A stretch of DNA of 64,000 bases from Chiridota heheva (taxonomy: Eukaryota > Echinodermata > Holothuroidea > Apodida > Chiridotidae), in assembly GCA_020152595.1 (NCBI GenBank), contig JAIGNY010001798.1, forward strand, positions 700,501 to 764,500, read 5' to 3'. The notes beneath the pieces are model-generated. The model was not told where the DNA came from. It worked only from the letters and a program-made list of their open reading frames with translations, and searched no databases. Below are positions 24,689 through 36,989 of this stretch, piece by piece (position 1 is the stretch's first letter; each line of letters begins with the position of its first letter). Both the position numbers and the translations under genes were made by a program.

Positions 24689-26491
24689 TAAGGTAGCCAA
24701 TACTGTAAATCAGGGTGTATTGTCCATTCAAACGAATATTCATATTTGCTACATGTGCCAAATGGGCACTCTGGCTATTTTAGTATTACAGCTGAGTATC
24801 TAACAAGCAGTTTTTCAGCGTTTTCACAGAAGAAGATGCCTCTCAAATCCCTGTAACTAAAGTACTCACCACCAACAAAATAAACCAACTTATAATCACT
24901 CCAGAAGGTGTCAAAAAGCAAGTGCAAAACCTAAACCCAAACAAAGCCTCAGGTCCTGATTACATACCACCATGGTTCTTGAAAACACATGCAGAAGACC
25001 TTTATGAAATCCTAACTTATTCTTTCCAAACCTCTGTAGATAACGGTACTATCCCAAACAAGTGGAAAGAAGCAAACATATGTAGCGTTTAAAAAAAAAA
25101 GGTGACAAACACGACCCAGCTAATTACAGACCAGTCTCTCTTACCTGCGTGTGTAGTAAAATCCTTGAGCATATAATCCACTTCCATGTGATGAAATTCC
25201 TTGAACAGTTGATTAGCATAATATCTTAAGTGATCTCCAAACATGGCTTTCGAGCAAAAAGATCAAGTGAAACACAACTTCTTTTAATAATAAATGATAT
25301 TTCTTAACAAATTGACCAAAACAGTAGCATCTCTATGGCTATGCTCGACTTTTCAAAAGCGTTCGATAAAGTCCCACACCAACGTCTGTTATCTGAACTT
25401 TCCGCATATGGCATTAATGGAAATCTACTGGCCTGGTTTGCATCCTTCCTCAGCAACCGCATTCAGCGTGTTGTCTGTGATGGCGAAATCTCAAATCCTT
25501 AACAAGTTCTATCTGGTGTACCACAAGGTACTGTTTTAGGTCCTTTACTCTTCCTTCTATATGTCAATGACATCCCTGATAATATAAACAGCAGGTTAGA
25601 CTGTTTGCTGATGATTGTCTTGTGTATAGAACAACTGATAAACCCTCTTGACCAATAAATCCTGCAAGATGATCTAAATAAACTTGAACAATGGCAAAAT
25701 AAATGGCAAATGAATTTCAACCCCTCTAAATGCTACATCCTCTCAATATCTCCTGGAAAATGCTATAAATCACCAGTTTATACCTTGTGCAACCAGCCGC
25801 TAAAACATGTCAACTCCCACCCGTACCTAGGTTTTGAAATTGATAATAAACTCAGATGGGATAAACATATAAACGACATCACCAACAAAGCAAACTCTGT
25901 ACTTGGCCTATTAAGACGTAACCTCTCAAACTGCCCCACTGACTGCATATAAAGCTCTAGTTAGGCCAGTACTTGAGTATGCATCAGCAGTTTGGGACCC
26001 CCATCACCAGTGCGATGTAGATAAGCTTGAATCAATTCAACGGAGAGCAGAGAGGTTCTGTATGGCAGACTACTCTTATAAATCCAATGTCACTAGCAGG
26101 CTTTATAAATTAGATTGGCCCCTGCTAATAACAAGAAGGAACACCCGTCTAAAAATGCTATATAAAATCAATAACAGTCTTGTCGCCATTGATAATGATA
26201 ACCTGATCCCAAACGCAAGAATTAATACAAGAAATAACCATGATCTGAATTTCCACGTTCCTTATGCTAAAAAGAATATTCATAAATACTCCTTCTTTCC
26301 TCAAACACAAAAAGATTGGAATGCTTTACCATCGGACATTGTACATGCACCAAGTCTAAACTGTTTCAAGGCTAAACTTGCTAAGCTTGTTAATTGATTT
26401 TTTTCTTCTTTTTTTTTGCTACGCTCGGTTGGCGTTCATGTGCTCTAAAAGGATTTTTACCGACTTGCCCTATTCAGATTCAGATTCAGAA
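24689..26491 (+). mobile_element. Jockey/CR1-type LINE, 5'-truncated, with 11-bp target-site duplication
   Basis: A degraded reverse transcriptase can be followed through several frames: NKQFFSVFTEED, NPNKASGPD (to 24960), KGDKHDPANYRPVSLT, MLDFSKAFDKVPHQRLLSEL (25341 on), [20 protein letters not shown] (about 25510-25570), the active-site FADD (about 25603), WQMNFNPSKC, YLGFEIDNKLRWDKH, and a C-terminal domain ending NCFKAKLAKLVN at about 26394. The (attcag)n tail ends at 26491. acgcaaacgag flanks the element at 24678-24688 and 26492-26502. The endonuclease part is missing. Internal stops (for example gtttaaaaa at 25087) and frameshifts show it is inactive. Confidence 0.9.
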
Positions 26492-26502
26492 ACGCAAACG
26501 AG
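26492..26502. repeat. Right target-site duplication of the 24689 LINE
   Basis: acgcaaacgag directly after the (attcag)n tail. Confidence 0.85.
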
Positions 26503-27219
26503 CTATCAACTGTAATTACTATACCCTAATTTGGCTATACTGTGGGACAAATCCTAAACGGGATATTATAGCCCAATTGGCACATAAAAACAGTGTTCTT
26601 TATTTTCGGAAATGTTCGGTGGCTCTTCCGAGTCAATGTTATTATATATGTTAAATTCATTAGGATCGCGCCAAGTGTTGTTGCATCCATGGATCTATGT
26701 AAGACAAACATGAACAAAAGTGTTGAAGAAACGCTTAGGATTAGATAAACGCTGCAAAACTAACACTCGCATCTGAATGAAAATCGAATTCAGTTGGGCT
26801 AGCCTTGCTTAAGCTCAAAATCCCTTAAAGAGATGTTGAGCCAAAAACTAGAAAAGTTACAAGACTGAAATTGTGGCATGATTCCGATGCTACAAGACGA
26901 TATTAATATATGATTAATTGGTGGCGTCCGTTATAAACAAAATCCAAACAGCCATAGCTTTACTTAGCAAGATGCTATGGGTCTGGATGGGGGTATCAAT
27001 ATATTGGTCTTAAAAATATGGCTTAGGTAGCGCGCCCTCTATTTCTAAAAACAATTTGTCGGCCATTTTATGTTGATAACTTCCGGTGCTTTTGACCGAT
27101 TTGAATTGTTTTCATATCGCATCTCCAAAAATACCAAAATATATAGTTTGTTATGCTTTGAGAAAGAAAAAAAATGAGCACCTAGCTTAGCTTGTTCAGT
27201 AGCCTCAAATACATATATT

Positions 27220-28247
27220 TATCGATTTTCGAAGCAAGATGCTTTTTCAGTGAACGGAAAGGAGGTTTGTTTGTTTGTTTGATAAGTGTAACGGCACCCC
27301 AACAGCAAGGGTCAAATTGTGCCTGAGAGGTTAGATCATTCTAGAGGTAGAAAGGAGGGTAAACAGGGGGAGATTGAGAGAAACACGAGAACTAAAAGCC
27401 AAAAAGCTTGAATCGAGAAAGGAGGTGTATGGGTGGAAAAAATAATGTACAGAGAGAGGGGGTGGGGAAGGAGGACTAAACTTTGGTTGTAGAGGGAAGC
27501 ATTATGAAGGAATGAGCTCATTTTATCCGGATTTTTTTTTTTTTTTTTTTGGAAGAGCTCTGGGAAGGTTGTATAGGGGGCGAGCAAAGAGAATGTGATG
27601 GACGGAAAGGAAGTGGATAACATTAATGAATTCGCATACTTAGGAGCCACCCTGACGAAAGATGGCGGAACAGTGATTGACATAAGGAGAAAAATAGGCA
27701 AGGCTGTAAACACTTTTATCACCTTAAACAACATTTGGAAATCTAACAACTACAGAATTAAAAAATATTTCAAACAACTGTTATGTCTGTGCTTTAATAC
27801 GGATCATGCACATGGAGAATGAATGATGGCGACAATAAACAATATTTAAAAAGTAGATACATTCCAACGAAACTGCCTAGGCAAAATATCAAATATCCGA
27901 TGGCCAGCAGTAATTCTAAATAACGACTTATATAGAAAGACAAAGATAGTACCAACAAGCATAACAAATCGTGAGAGAAGATGGAAAGAATTCATACATA
28001 TTTTACATAGAGATGCAAGCAATTATCAAAGGGTGGCTTTGACCTGGACACCAAATGGGCGAAGAAAAAGAGGCAAGCCAAAAACAACTTTTGAGGCAAA
28101 TGGTACAAAAGGAGAGAGAGATGCTCGGATGGGGGAGCTGGAACCAAGCAAGTGAAGTGGCACAAAACAGGAAAAGATGGATCTCTATGCTCAAGGACTC
28201 AATTTCCACTAAAGGAAAAGGGAGCAGTGAGTGAGTGAGTGATTATT
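27220..28247 (+). mobile_element. RTE-like LINE 3' end, interrupted by an I-like LINE
   Basis: After the nested I-like fragment the + strand reads DGKEVDNINEFAYLGATLTK, the C-terminal part of an endonuclease-reverse transcriptase. Later, in shifted frames, come VALTWTPNGRRKRGKPKTTF and a WNQASEVAQNRKRW-like end. It finishes with an (agtg)n tail at 28227-28244. Left of the I-like fragment, the bases before acggaaagga can be read as FSVNGKEV, which fits the same protein. The left limit is a guess. Stops and frameshifts make it a pseudogene. Confidence 0.7.
27264..27601 (-). mobile_element. I-like LINE 3' terminal fragment, nested
   Basis: Closely resembles 40511-40865, the 3' end of the I-like LINE: tttgtttgtttgtttgat tail, aacggcacc, attgtgcctgagaggt, gtagagggaagcat, ttttatccgga. 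A T tract at 27532-27551 interrupts it. It is flanked by acggaaagga at 27254-27263 and 27602-27611, read as a 10-bp target duplication. Only the last approximately 330 bp of the element are present. Confidence 0.75.
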
Positions 28248-28249
28248 CT

Positions 28250-29014
28250 ACACATATTAAAGTGCTTATCACCCAAAATGAATAAAAAATTAATTATTTT
28301 GGAATTTCACAATCCCTGTACGAGGGGGCGTAAATTTTCATAATAACAGCTAAGCTCATGGCCTCATTACAATATTTACATATTATGTTAGCCTGATATT
28401 CATGCATAATGTACTAAAATATTAAGCCAATTAGAAAAGTAGTTTTCAAGTTATTAAATACAGTTTCTTTACTTTAACCCCTGGTGCAGAGGGGCGCACG
28501 GAAAACGCCTGTAACTTTTTATTGCAATGTCCGATTTTGACGGGACCGTTGGAAAGCTCTCGTCGAACTCTATCTTATGACCATCCGACCTAAAACTGTA
28601 AAACAGAAATTTTCGATATTTCACAGAAATGATGCATAAGGATGTGCAACCCTAGAAATCTAATTCATTTTTTGAGATTTAAGAAACCTGATTTGGGATC
28701 AATGATCTTCAAATACTCTTTGTGAAGGGCTTATTCACCCCCACATCTGACTGAAATGACCCATCCCTCACTCCCAGGGGGATAACCGAGAATTTTTGCC
28801 TCTAGGCGGACGTGAGGGTATTTTCGGAGATTACTTCCGGTGTGAATAGACGTTTTAACTTAGATTGTACAAGCAAAAATTATCTTCGAATGATGTATGA
28901 CACTTAACCTTTGGAGACCCCTAGCATCCTAGGGGTCAAATCTGTATTCCAAAGCATCATGTGGGACGTCAGTCATGGGTCCATAATACGACTTTTGGGA
29001 CCCATAGACCCTAA
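28250..29014. other. Spacer, nothing recognised
   Basis: AT-rich between the RTE-like end and the 56-bp array. Confidence 0.5.
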
Positions 29015-32000
29015 TTTGGGTTTAGGTTATGGTTTATGGTTAAGGTATCACCCAACATAGGGCAAAGAATTATGGATCTAGGTTATGGATTTAGGTACAG
29101 GTACAACCCATTATGGCAGAGGAAATTATGGGTCTGGATAATTGTTTTAGATACAGGTATACTACCCATTATCACGCAGGGAATTATGGGTCTGGATTAT
29201 GGTTTATGGTCAAGGTACAACCCATTATGGCACAGAGAATTATGGGTCTAGGTAATGGTTTTAGGTATAGGTACAACCCATTATGGCACACGGAATTATG
29301 GGTCTAGGTTTTTGTTTTAGGTACAGGTACAACCCATTATGGCACAGAAAATTATCGGTCTGGATTATGGTTTATGGCTAAGATCCCACCCAATATAGGA
29401 TAGGGAATTATGGATCTAGGTTATGGTTTTAGGTACAGGTACAACCCATTATGGCACAGGGAATTATGGGTCTGGACTATGGTTTCTGGTAAGGATCGCC
29501 CCCAATACAGGACAGGGAATTATGGGTCTAGCTTATGGTTTTAAATACAGGTACAACCCATTATGGCACAGGGAATTATGGGTCTGGATTATGGTTTTAC
29601 GTATAGGTACAACCATCTATTATGGCACAGGGAATTATGGGTCTAGATTATTGTTTTAGGTACAGGTGCAACCCATTATGGCACAGGGAATTATGGGTCT
29701 GGAATATGGTTTATGGTTAAGGTACCACCCAATATAGGACGGGGAATTGGGGGTCTAGGTTATGGTTGTAGATACAGGTACAACCTATTATGGCACAGGG
29801 AACTATGGGTCTGGATTATTGTTTCTGGTAAAAATCCCACCCAATATAGGACAGGGAATTATGGGTCTCGGTTATGGTTTTACCTATAGGTACAACCCAT
29901 TATGGCACAGGGAATTATGGGTCTAGATTATTGTTTTAGGTACAGGTGCAACCCATTATGGCACAGGGAAATATGGGTCTGGAATATGGTTTATGGTTAA
30001 GATCCCACCCAATATAGGACAGGGAATTATGGGTCTAAGTTATTGTTTTAGGTACAAGTACAACCTATTATCACACAAGGAATTATGGGTCTAGGTTATG
30101 GTTTTACTTGTAGGTACAACCCATTATGGCAAAGGGAATTATGGGTCTAGATTATTGTTTTAGGTACAGGTGCAACCCATTATGGCACAGGGAAATATGG
30201 GTCTGGAATATGGTTTATGGTTAAGGTACCACCCAATATAGGACAGGGAATCATGGGTCTGGATTATGGTTTTAGGTAAAGATCCCACCCAATATAGGAC
30301 AGGGAATTAGGAGTCTAGGTTATGGTTTTAGGTACAGGTACAACCCATAATGGCATAGGGAATTATAGGTCTAGGGTATGGTTTTAGGTACAGGTACAAC
30401 CCATTATCACACAGGGAATTATGGGTCTAGATTATGATTTCTGGTAAATATCCCACCCAATAAAGGACAGGGAATTATGAGTCTAGATTATGGTTTTAGG
30501 TACAGGTACAACCCATAATGGCATAGAGAATTATAGGTCTAGGGTATGGTTTTAGGTACAGGTACAACCCATTATCACACAGGGAATTATGGGTCTAGAT
30601 TATGGTTTTAGGTAAAGATCCCACCCAATATAGGACAGGGAATTATGAGTCTAGGTTATGGTTTTAGGTACAGGTACAACCCATAATGGCATAGAGAATT
30701 ATAGGTCTAGGGTATGGTTTTAGGTACAGGTACAACCCATTATCACACAAGGAATTTTGGATCTAGATTATGGTTTCAGGTAAAGATCCCACCCAATATA
30801 GGACAGAAAATTATGAGTCTAGGTTATGGTTTCAGGTACAGGTACAACCCATTATCACACAGGGAAATATGGGTCTGGATTATGATTTCTAATAAAGATC
30901 CCCCCCAATATAGGACAGGGAATTATGGGTCTAAGTTATGCTTTTAGGTACAGGTACAACCCATTATGGCACAAGAAATTATGGATCTAGATTATGGTTT
31001 TAGGTAAAGATCCCACCCAATATAGGACTGTGAATTATGGCTCTAGGTTATGGTTTTAGGTACAGGTACAACCCATTATCACACAGGGAATTATGGGTCT
31101 AGATTATGGTTTTAGGTAAAGATCCCACCCAATATAGGACAGGGAATTATGAGTCTAGGTTATGGTTTTAGGTACAGGTACAACCCATAATGGCATAAAG
31201 AATTATAGGTCTAGGGTATGGTTTTAGGTACAGGTACAACCCATTATCACACAAGGAATTATGGGTCTAGATTATGGTTTCAGGTAAAGATCCCACCCAA
31301 TATAGGACTGTGAATTATGGCTCTAGGTTATGGTTTTAGGTATAGGTACAACCCATTATGGCACAAGGAATTATAGGTCTAGATTTTTGTTTTAAGTACA
31401 GGTACAACCCATTATGGCACAGGAAATTATGGGTCTGAATTATGGAAGATCCCACCCAATATAGGACAGGAAATTATGGGTCTAGGTTTTGGTTTTAGGT
31501 ACAGGTACAACCCATTATCACAAAAGAAACTATGGGTTTGTTTTTTGGTTTCTGGTAAAAATCCCACCCAATACAAGACAAGGAATTATGGGTCGAGGTT
31601 ATGGTTTTAAGTATAGGTACAACCTATTATGGCACAAGGAAGTGTGGGTCTAGGTTATGGTTTTAGGTACAGGCACAACCTATTATGGCACAAGGAAGTG
31701 TGGGTCTAGGTTATGGTTTTAGGTACAGGCACAACCTATTATGGCACAAGGAAGTGTGGGTCTAGGTTATGGTTTTAGGTACAGGCACAACCTATTATGG
31801 CACAAGGAATTATGGGTTTAGGTTATGATTTTAGGTACAGGTACAACCCATTATGGCACAGGGAATTATGGGTCTAGGTTATGGTTTTAGGTACAGGTAC
31901 AACCCATTATGGCACAGGGAATTATGGGTCTAGGTTACGGTTTTAGGTATAGGTACAACCCATTATGGCACAAGAAAATAAGGGTCTAGGTTAAGTTTTA

Positions 32001-32215
32001 AGTATAAGTACAACCCATTATGGCACAAGGAATTATGGACCTAGGTTATGGTTTTAGGTACAGGTACAACCTATTATGGCACAAGGAATTATGGGTTTAG
32101 GTTATGATTTTAGGTACAGGTACAACCCATTATGGCACAAGGAATTATGGGTCTAGGTTATGGTTTTAGGTACAAGTGCAACCCATTATGGCACAGGCAA
32201 TTATGGGTCTGGGCT
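29015..32215. repeat. 56-bp array with two alternating unit types
   Basis: About 57 copies. All share gggaattatgggtctag and gttatggttttaggta. Type A continues caggtacaacccattatggc; type B continues aagatcccacccaatatagg. Both are 56 bp. A block of three near-identical units (aaggaagtgtgggtctag) lies at about 31625-31800. Confidence 0.93.
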
Positions 32216-32216
32216 A

Positions 32217-33115
32217 TTCTATGTCCCGAAAGATGCTATTGACGTACTGCATTTTTTCTTCTTCATCTTTTGGAGCGTAAAAAATTAATGCAACATGCGG
32301 GACGTAAAATGCAACATTCGGGACGTGAAATGCAACATTCGGGACGTGAAATGCAACATTCGGGACGTGAAATGCAACATTCGGGACGTGAAATGCATTA
32401 TTAAATGCGACATTCGGGATGTGAAAAGAAAAAAAACGTGCTATTTTGTTATGCATTGACAAGACTCCATTTAAATTTCTAACTTTAAAACTGTAATTAA
32501 ATTTTTGTTGGTGTTGCATTATATGGGACGTGTCAGAAATAATCCGACTTTTGGGACGTAATTAACCTAATTTTCGAAGGATCGATAAAAATCGATTGAT
32601 CAATAAAAATCGATTGATCAATAATGGTGATTTGGGCTACTCTATGTCCCAAAAGATGTTATTGACGTACTGCATTTTTTCTTCTTCATCTTTTGGAGCG
32701 TAAAAAATTAATGCAACATGCGGGACGTAAAATGCAACATTCGGGACGTGAAATGCAACATTCGGGACGTGAAATGCAACATTCGGGACGTGAAATGCAA
32801 CATTCGGGACGTGAAATGCAACATTCGGGACGTGAAATGCAACATTCGGGACGTGAAATGCAACATTCGGGACGTAAAATGCAACATTCGGGACGTGAAA
32901 TGCAACATTAAATGCGACATTCGGGAAGTAAAAAAAAAACGTGTCATTTTGTTATGCATTGACATGACTCCATTCATATTTTTAAATTTAAAACTGTAAA
33001 TAAAATTTTGTTGGTGTTGCATTATATGGGACGTGTCAGAAATAATCCGACTTTTGGGACGTAATTAACCTAATTTTTGGAAGATCGATAAAAATCGATT
33101 GATCAATAATGGTGA
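32217..33115. repeat. Tandem duplication of a block with an internal 21-bp array
   Basis: The block from ctatgtccc through the 21-bp array (unit gggacgtgaaatgcaacatt plus c), gtgttgcattatatgggacg and atcgattgatcaataa occurs twice. Left anchors are 422 bp apart, right anchors 503 bp, so the second array (32712-32930) has about four more units than the first (32290-32400). Confidence 0.92.
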
Positions 33116-35827
33116 CTTGGAACCTTGGGGTTAGCAATGGTAGAGGGGGCGCTGTCTATGGGGCGCACTTCACCTATTGCATTCCTTCTTAACCCTTATT
33201 CCGAACTGTCTTTAACCCGCCGGGTTAGTTCATTTAATTTGGGTTAGGTATTGATACTAATTGCTGATGTCATTATTGATAACTTCCCATTGATATTCTC
33301 AATTTTTCTTGAACGTACTGCATTTTGATAAATCTTTTTTTTTTCGAGGTCAAAACCTAAAATGGTTTCTTGTCAAAACTAATGGGAATCTCGGGTAATT
33401 TGGGGGCTGATTTGAATCTGTCAAATCTTCTCAATTCTTGTCAAAGCAATTTGTAGGTGATATAATTCATAAGTCAAAAAATTGCTCTCAGATTGATCCT
33501 ACCCTTGGATGAACAAATGGAGGCCATTCTTTTTGGTATATTTTTCTATATAAACGCCTATAAATAGAAAATTACTTCAAACATCGCAAAATTAATCTCC
33601 GATTTGAGTTTTTCATGTCAAATTGGCCCTTAGAAATTGATTTTAAACATTAAAACAATTTTGACCACGTGACCAGGTCATGATGACCCAAAATTTAAAG
33701 TGTTGTCAAATAGGCTAAAAATTGTATGTAAATATTTTTCGAATGCCCCAAATCACGTATTAAAATTAGTTTTTGGCTAGCATGCCAAAAAAAAGAAGAT
33801 ATGCCTAGCTTCCCTAATAACTTTAGATATGGGTATCCGATGCGAACATTAAGCCCAGATTCGTGATTTAAGTCAATTTACCTCACATTCAACTGTTTTA
33901 GCTCAAACTTTAAAGGAAAAAATCGCCCTTATGGATTTTTTTCTTCTTCAAAAAGTGTCTCTGATCAACCAATTATTATATCACTGAAAAATCTTGTAAA
34001 CCTAATGTCATGATATTTGGAGCTTTGGTTTACGTTCCGTTACTGAGAAATACGAAGCATTTCTTTGAAAAAAATTAAGCCCCGAGGGTCGAGAGTTGAA
34101 CACCCCTCAATTCAAAACTAAATATCTGTGAGTACTAATTTTCTCACAACTATTTAGAATTTAGGTGTCTTTTCAAACCCTTTATAAATAAATATATTTC
34201 TGTAGTCCTATTTTATTTAAAAGATTTCAAGTTACAATGATACATCAAATTAATTTCCTTTACTTTTTCACTTAGGATGTTGCATTTTAAAAAAAAACAT
34301 GTAAAACGTTAGGCTCCTTGGCTAGGCTCGACGAAATGCGGCTTTCGGGACGAGAGTTTTTTAATTAGGGTCCATGTTTCAAAAGGCGTATTTTTAAGAC
34401 TAAAGCGAGAAAGTTACTTATTTTTACAGAAAATGTAATACTCGACGTACAGAATACACCTTGAAAATTAAAACTAGAAACCATAAAGTTGTGTGGTTCC
34501 GATGCCTTATTTTTATTAGCTGTTGTGGTGCAGGTGGAATGTTAACGTTATTTGATGCTCCTATTAAATGTCATTCCTTACATCATAATTAACATCTGAG
34601 GATATCAATATCTGCTTAATTGCATTTTGTTAATCAGTTAGATCCCCCAGTGATACCCCAAGTCAGTATTTTTCATGGCCCCTTCCATGTCATATGATTG
34701 AAATAATTATGTACAAGGCGACTGTGGAAGAAAAGTATAGAGTTTTGTTTTTATCTATCATGAATTAATAGGTCCTATTTTTTATTGTAGAGGAGAGGGG
34801 CATTCCATCCTCATCCAAATGGCTTGATTAACCCTTGACATCTCTGCACATGCATGCTCTCAAGCTCAATTCATTCAACCCCCTTCCCCCCATCTTCACC
34901 ACCCCACCCCCCACCATGCATATCAATAAATTTGAACATTCTTATGAGCATATACACCCTTCCTACTAACTGAAGTATGCGAAAGAAGGAGCAAAATGAT
35001 TTCTAAAATATGAGCAATTGAAACATTTTACATTTAGCCTCACCCACTATTTTTTTTTTCACTATGATATCCACACCAAAAACAATAGGGCACATCATCT
35101 ACGGACCATGGGCTAATCATCATGGGTAACGATACATTTATGTGCCGAATATGACATGACATGGAAGTACCGCTCCTAAGATATCGTGTTTACAAGCCTA
35201 GCATCACACCCCCTTCCTCTCCACCTCCTTCACACACACACACACACGCACACACACACAAGAAGACTGCTTAGGTTCCTGATGCTGATCACATTGGAAC
35301 CAAAAAAGAGAAGGAAAGAAGAAGACGAGAAAAAAGCTAGTGGATAGATTCTAAACTTTTTAACTAAGGTGAATGAAAATAAGAATGACGAGTAATCTAA
35401 AGGTAAGTTTTTTCCGAAAATTACACGTTTTTGTAGAAATAAGGAAGTGTTGCTCTACACACAACTCACGGTTAATGTCGTAATTTAACACAAACAGGAT
35501 AATTTGTAACAATGAAGTTTCAAAAGATCAGACCAATGAACATTTAATCAGTCTGGCTAATTTCATGAGTTGATAAATAAATGGCAACCTACGCTTTCAA
35601 TTCAGGGGCGTAACCCAGATGATTTTTTCTGAGGGGGGTAAAGGGAGAGGGGTGGGAGGGGGAAACCGCAATTTTGATGGGGCCATTTTTGTTTTTATAT
35701 CATAGCACTAATTTAGTCGTACGTGACATCACGGAGTTTCAGAAGGTAACATAGGAGTATGGCAACTTTGCCGGACGTAATTGCAATTGCTTCAAAATCA
35801 ACAACTAATCCCTTGGGCTCAATGATC

Positions 35828-35828
<1 letters not shown>
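33116..35828. other. AT-rich spacer, no gene recognised
   Basis: 2.7 kb with only short frames; C-rich patches (about 34880-34915) and an AC microsatellite. Confidence 0.5.
35235..35260. repeat. (AC)n microsatellite
   Basis: acacacacac run with one g interruption. Confidence 0.9.
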
Positions 35829-35875
<47 letters not shown>

Positions 35876-36354
35876 ATTTTTATATAGCATTATACCAAAC
35901 GGTCTCAATGCGCTTTACATAAACAAATGTAACATGAGAAAACCTTAAGATACAAACAGTAAGAGAACAAAAAACCATACTTGAAAAGATACAAGCAGGA
36001 TAAAGTTACAAGGTCCAATGAGGGGAACTCATGAAAAGGTGTGTTTTCAATACACTCTTAAAAATATCTAAAGTAGGGGCATTTCTGATGTAGATTGGGA
36101 GAATGATCCAGAGTTTGGGGGCAGCAGATTGAAAAGAACGTTCACCGTAAGTCTTGGTGTTAATTACTCGAAGAAGTATATCCTCGGGGATCAAAGAGTC
36201 GCAAGAAGATACACCCACTAAGAGAAGCAAAACCTCTCACACACTGGTTACCAGAGAATGGTAGTGATGTTATAAGAAAGGAGATGATAAGTGCTGGGAG
36301 AGACATGGTAGCGTTACTTTTCGGCAACGATACTGTCCAAAAGTATGCCGACAA
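35829..36354 (-). mobile_element. L2/CR1-like LINE 3' end, minus strand
   Basis: Minus strand 36230-36006 encodes RVINTKTYGERSFQSAAPKL, then LPIYIRNAPTLDIFKSVLKT and HLF, the standard C-terminus of L2/CR1 reverse transcriptases. The 3' UTR has a GTAAAGCGCATTGAGACC stretch and TATATAAAAATG, and ends in (ATT)n, seen as (aat)n at 35829-35873. A frameshift lies upstream. Left to right on + this is tail first. Confidence 0.82.
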
Positions 36355-36370
36355 TTAGTTATTTTTTGTC

Positions 36371-36748
36371 TGTCACACCGGCGAACAATTAACCTCTCTA
36401 AATACGAAAATTGGCCACGCCCATTTATGGCAATTCTGCGGACATTTAGTTTTTAGCAAAAGGATCAACAAAATTTAGTTTTCCAACTTTTGTGGGTAAC
36501 AGCAGTCAGATTTACCAAACCATTATGCCGTCACTCAGTCTGTGTGTGCTGAAATTTATTTTCTACATTATATTGCATTGACTGCATGAGCGCGCGCCGC
36601 TAGCCAGCTGTACTGTACCAGTACCGCGTAGGATGATTGCCCCACTTAGTTACGCATAATTTGTTGCTAAGCAAATTCATGCGGTGATTGGTTGAAAAAG
36701 CTGTCAATCATTTAACTTAAGAGAGGTTAATTGCATCGGTGTAACGAT
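36371..36748. mobile_element. MITE candidate with terminal inverted repeats
   Basis: The left end (gtcacaccggcgaacaatta then acctctct) reappears inverted at 36714-36746 (agagaggttaattgca, then tcggtgtaac). The enclosed 375 bp have no coding potential and include a GCGCGC patch. No clear target duplication. Confidence 0.5.
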
Positions 36749-36989
36749 AGCACCAGTAAGATTTACCACATGTTTCAATCAACTACACAGACACAGGAAA
36801 CAGTTCTTAACAAGTTAGTCCAGACGTTCATTATCATTTGCCCACATTCAAGGATCGTTGAGAGTTGAGAGCGAACCAACGGGGGAGGAAAACTGCCAAC
36901 CAGTAGAGCGTCTCAGAATATCTCTCAAATCAATGGGTACATGTAACTTCAAACCCTCGCATAGGCAGTGAAACCGGGGGAACAGGGGC

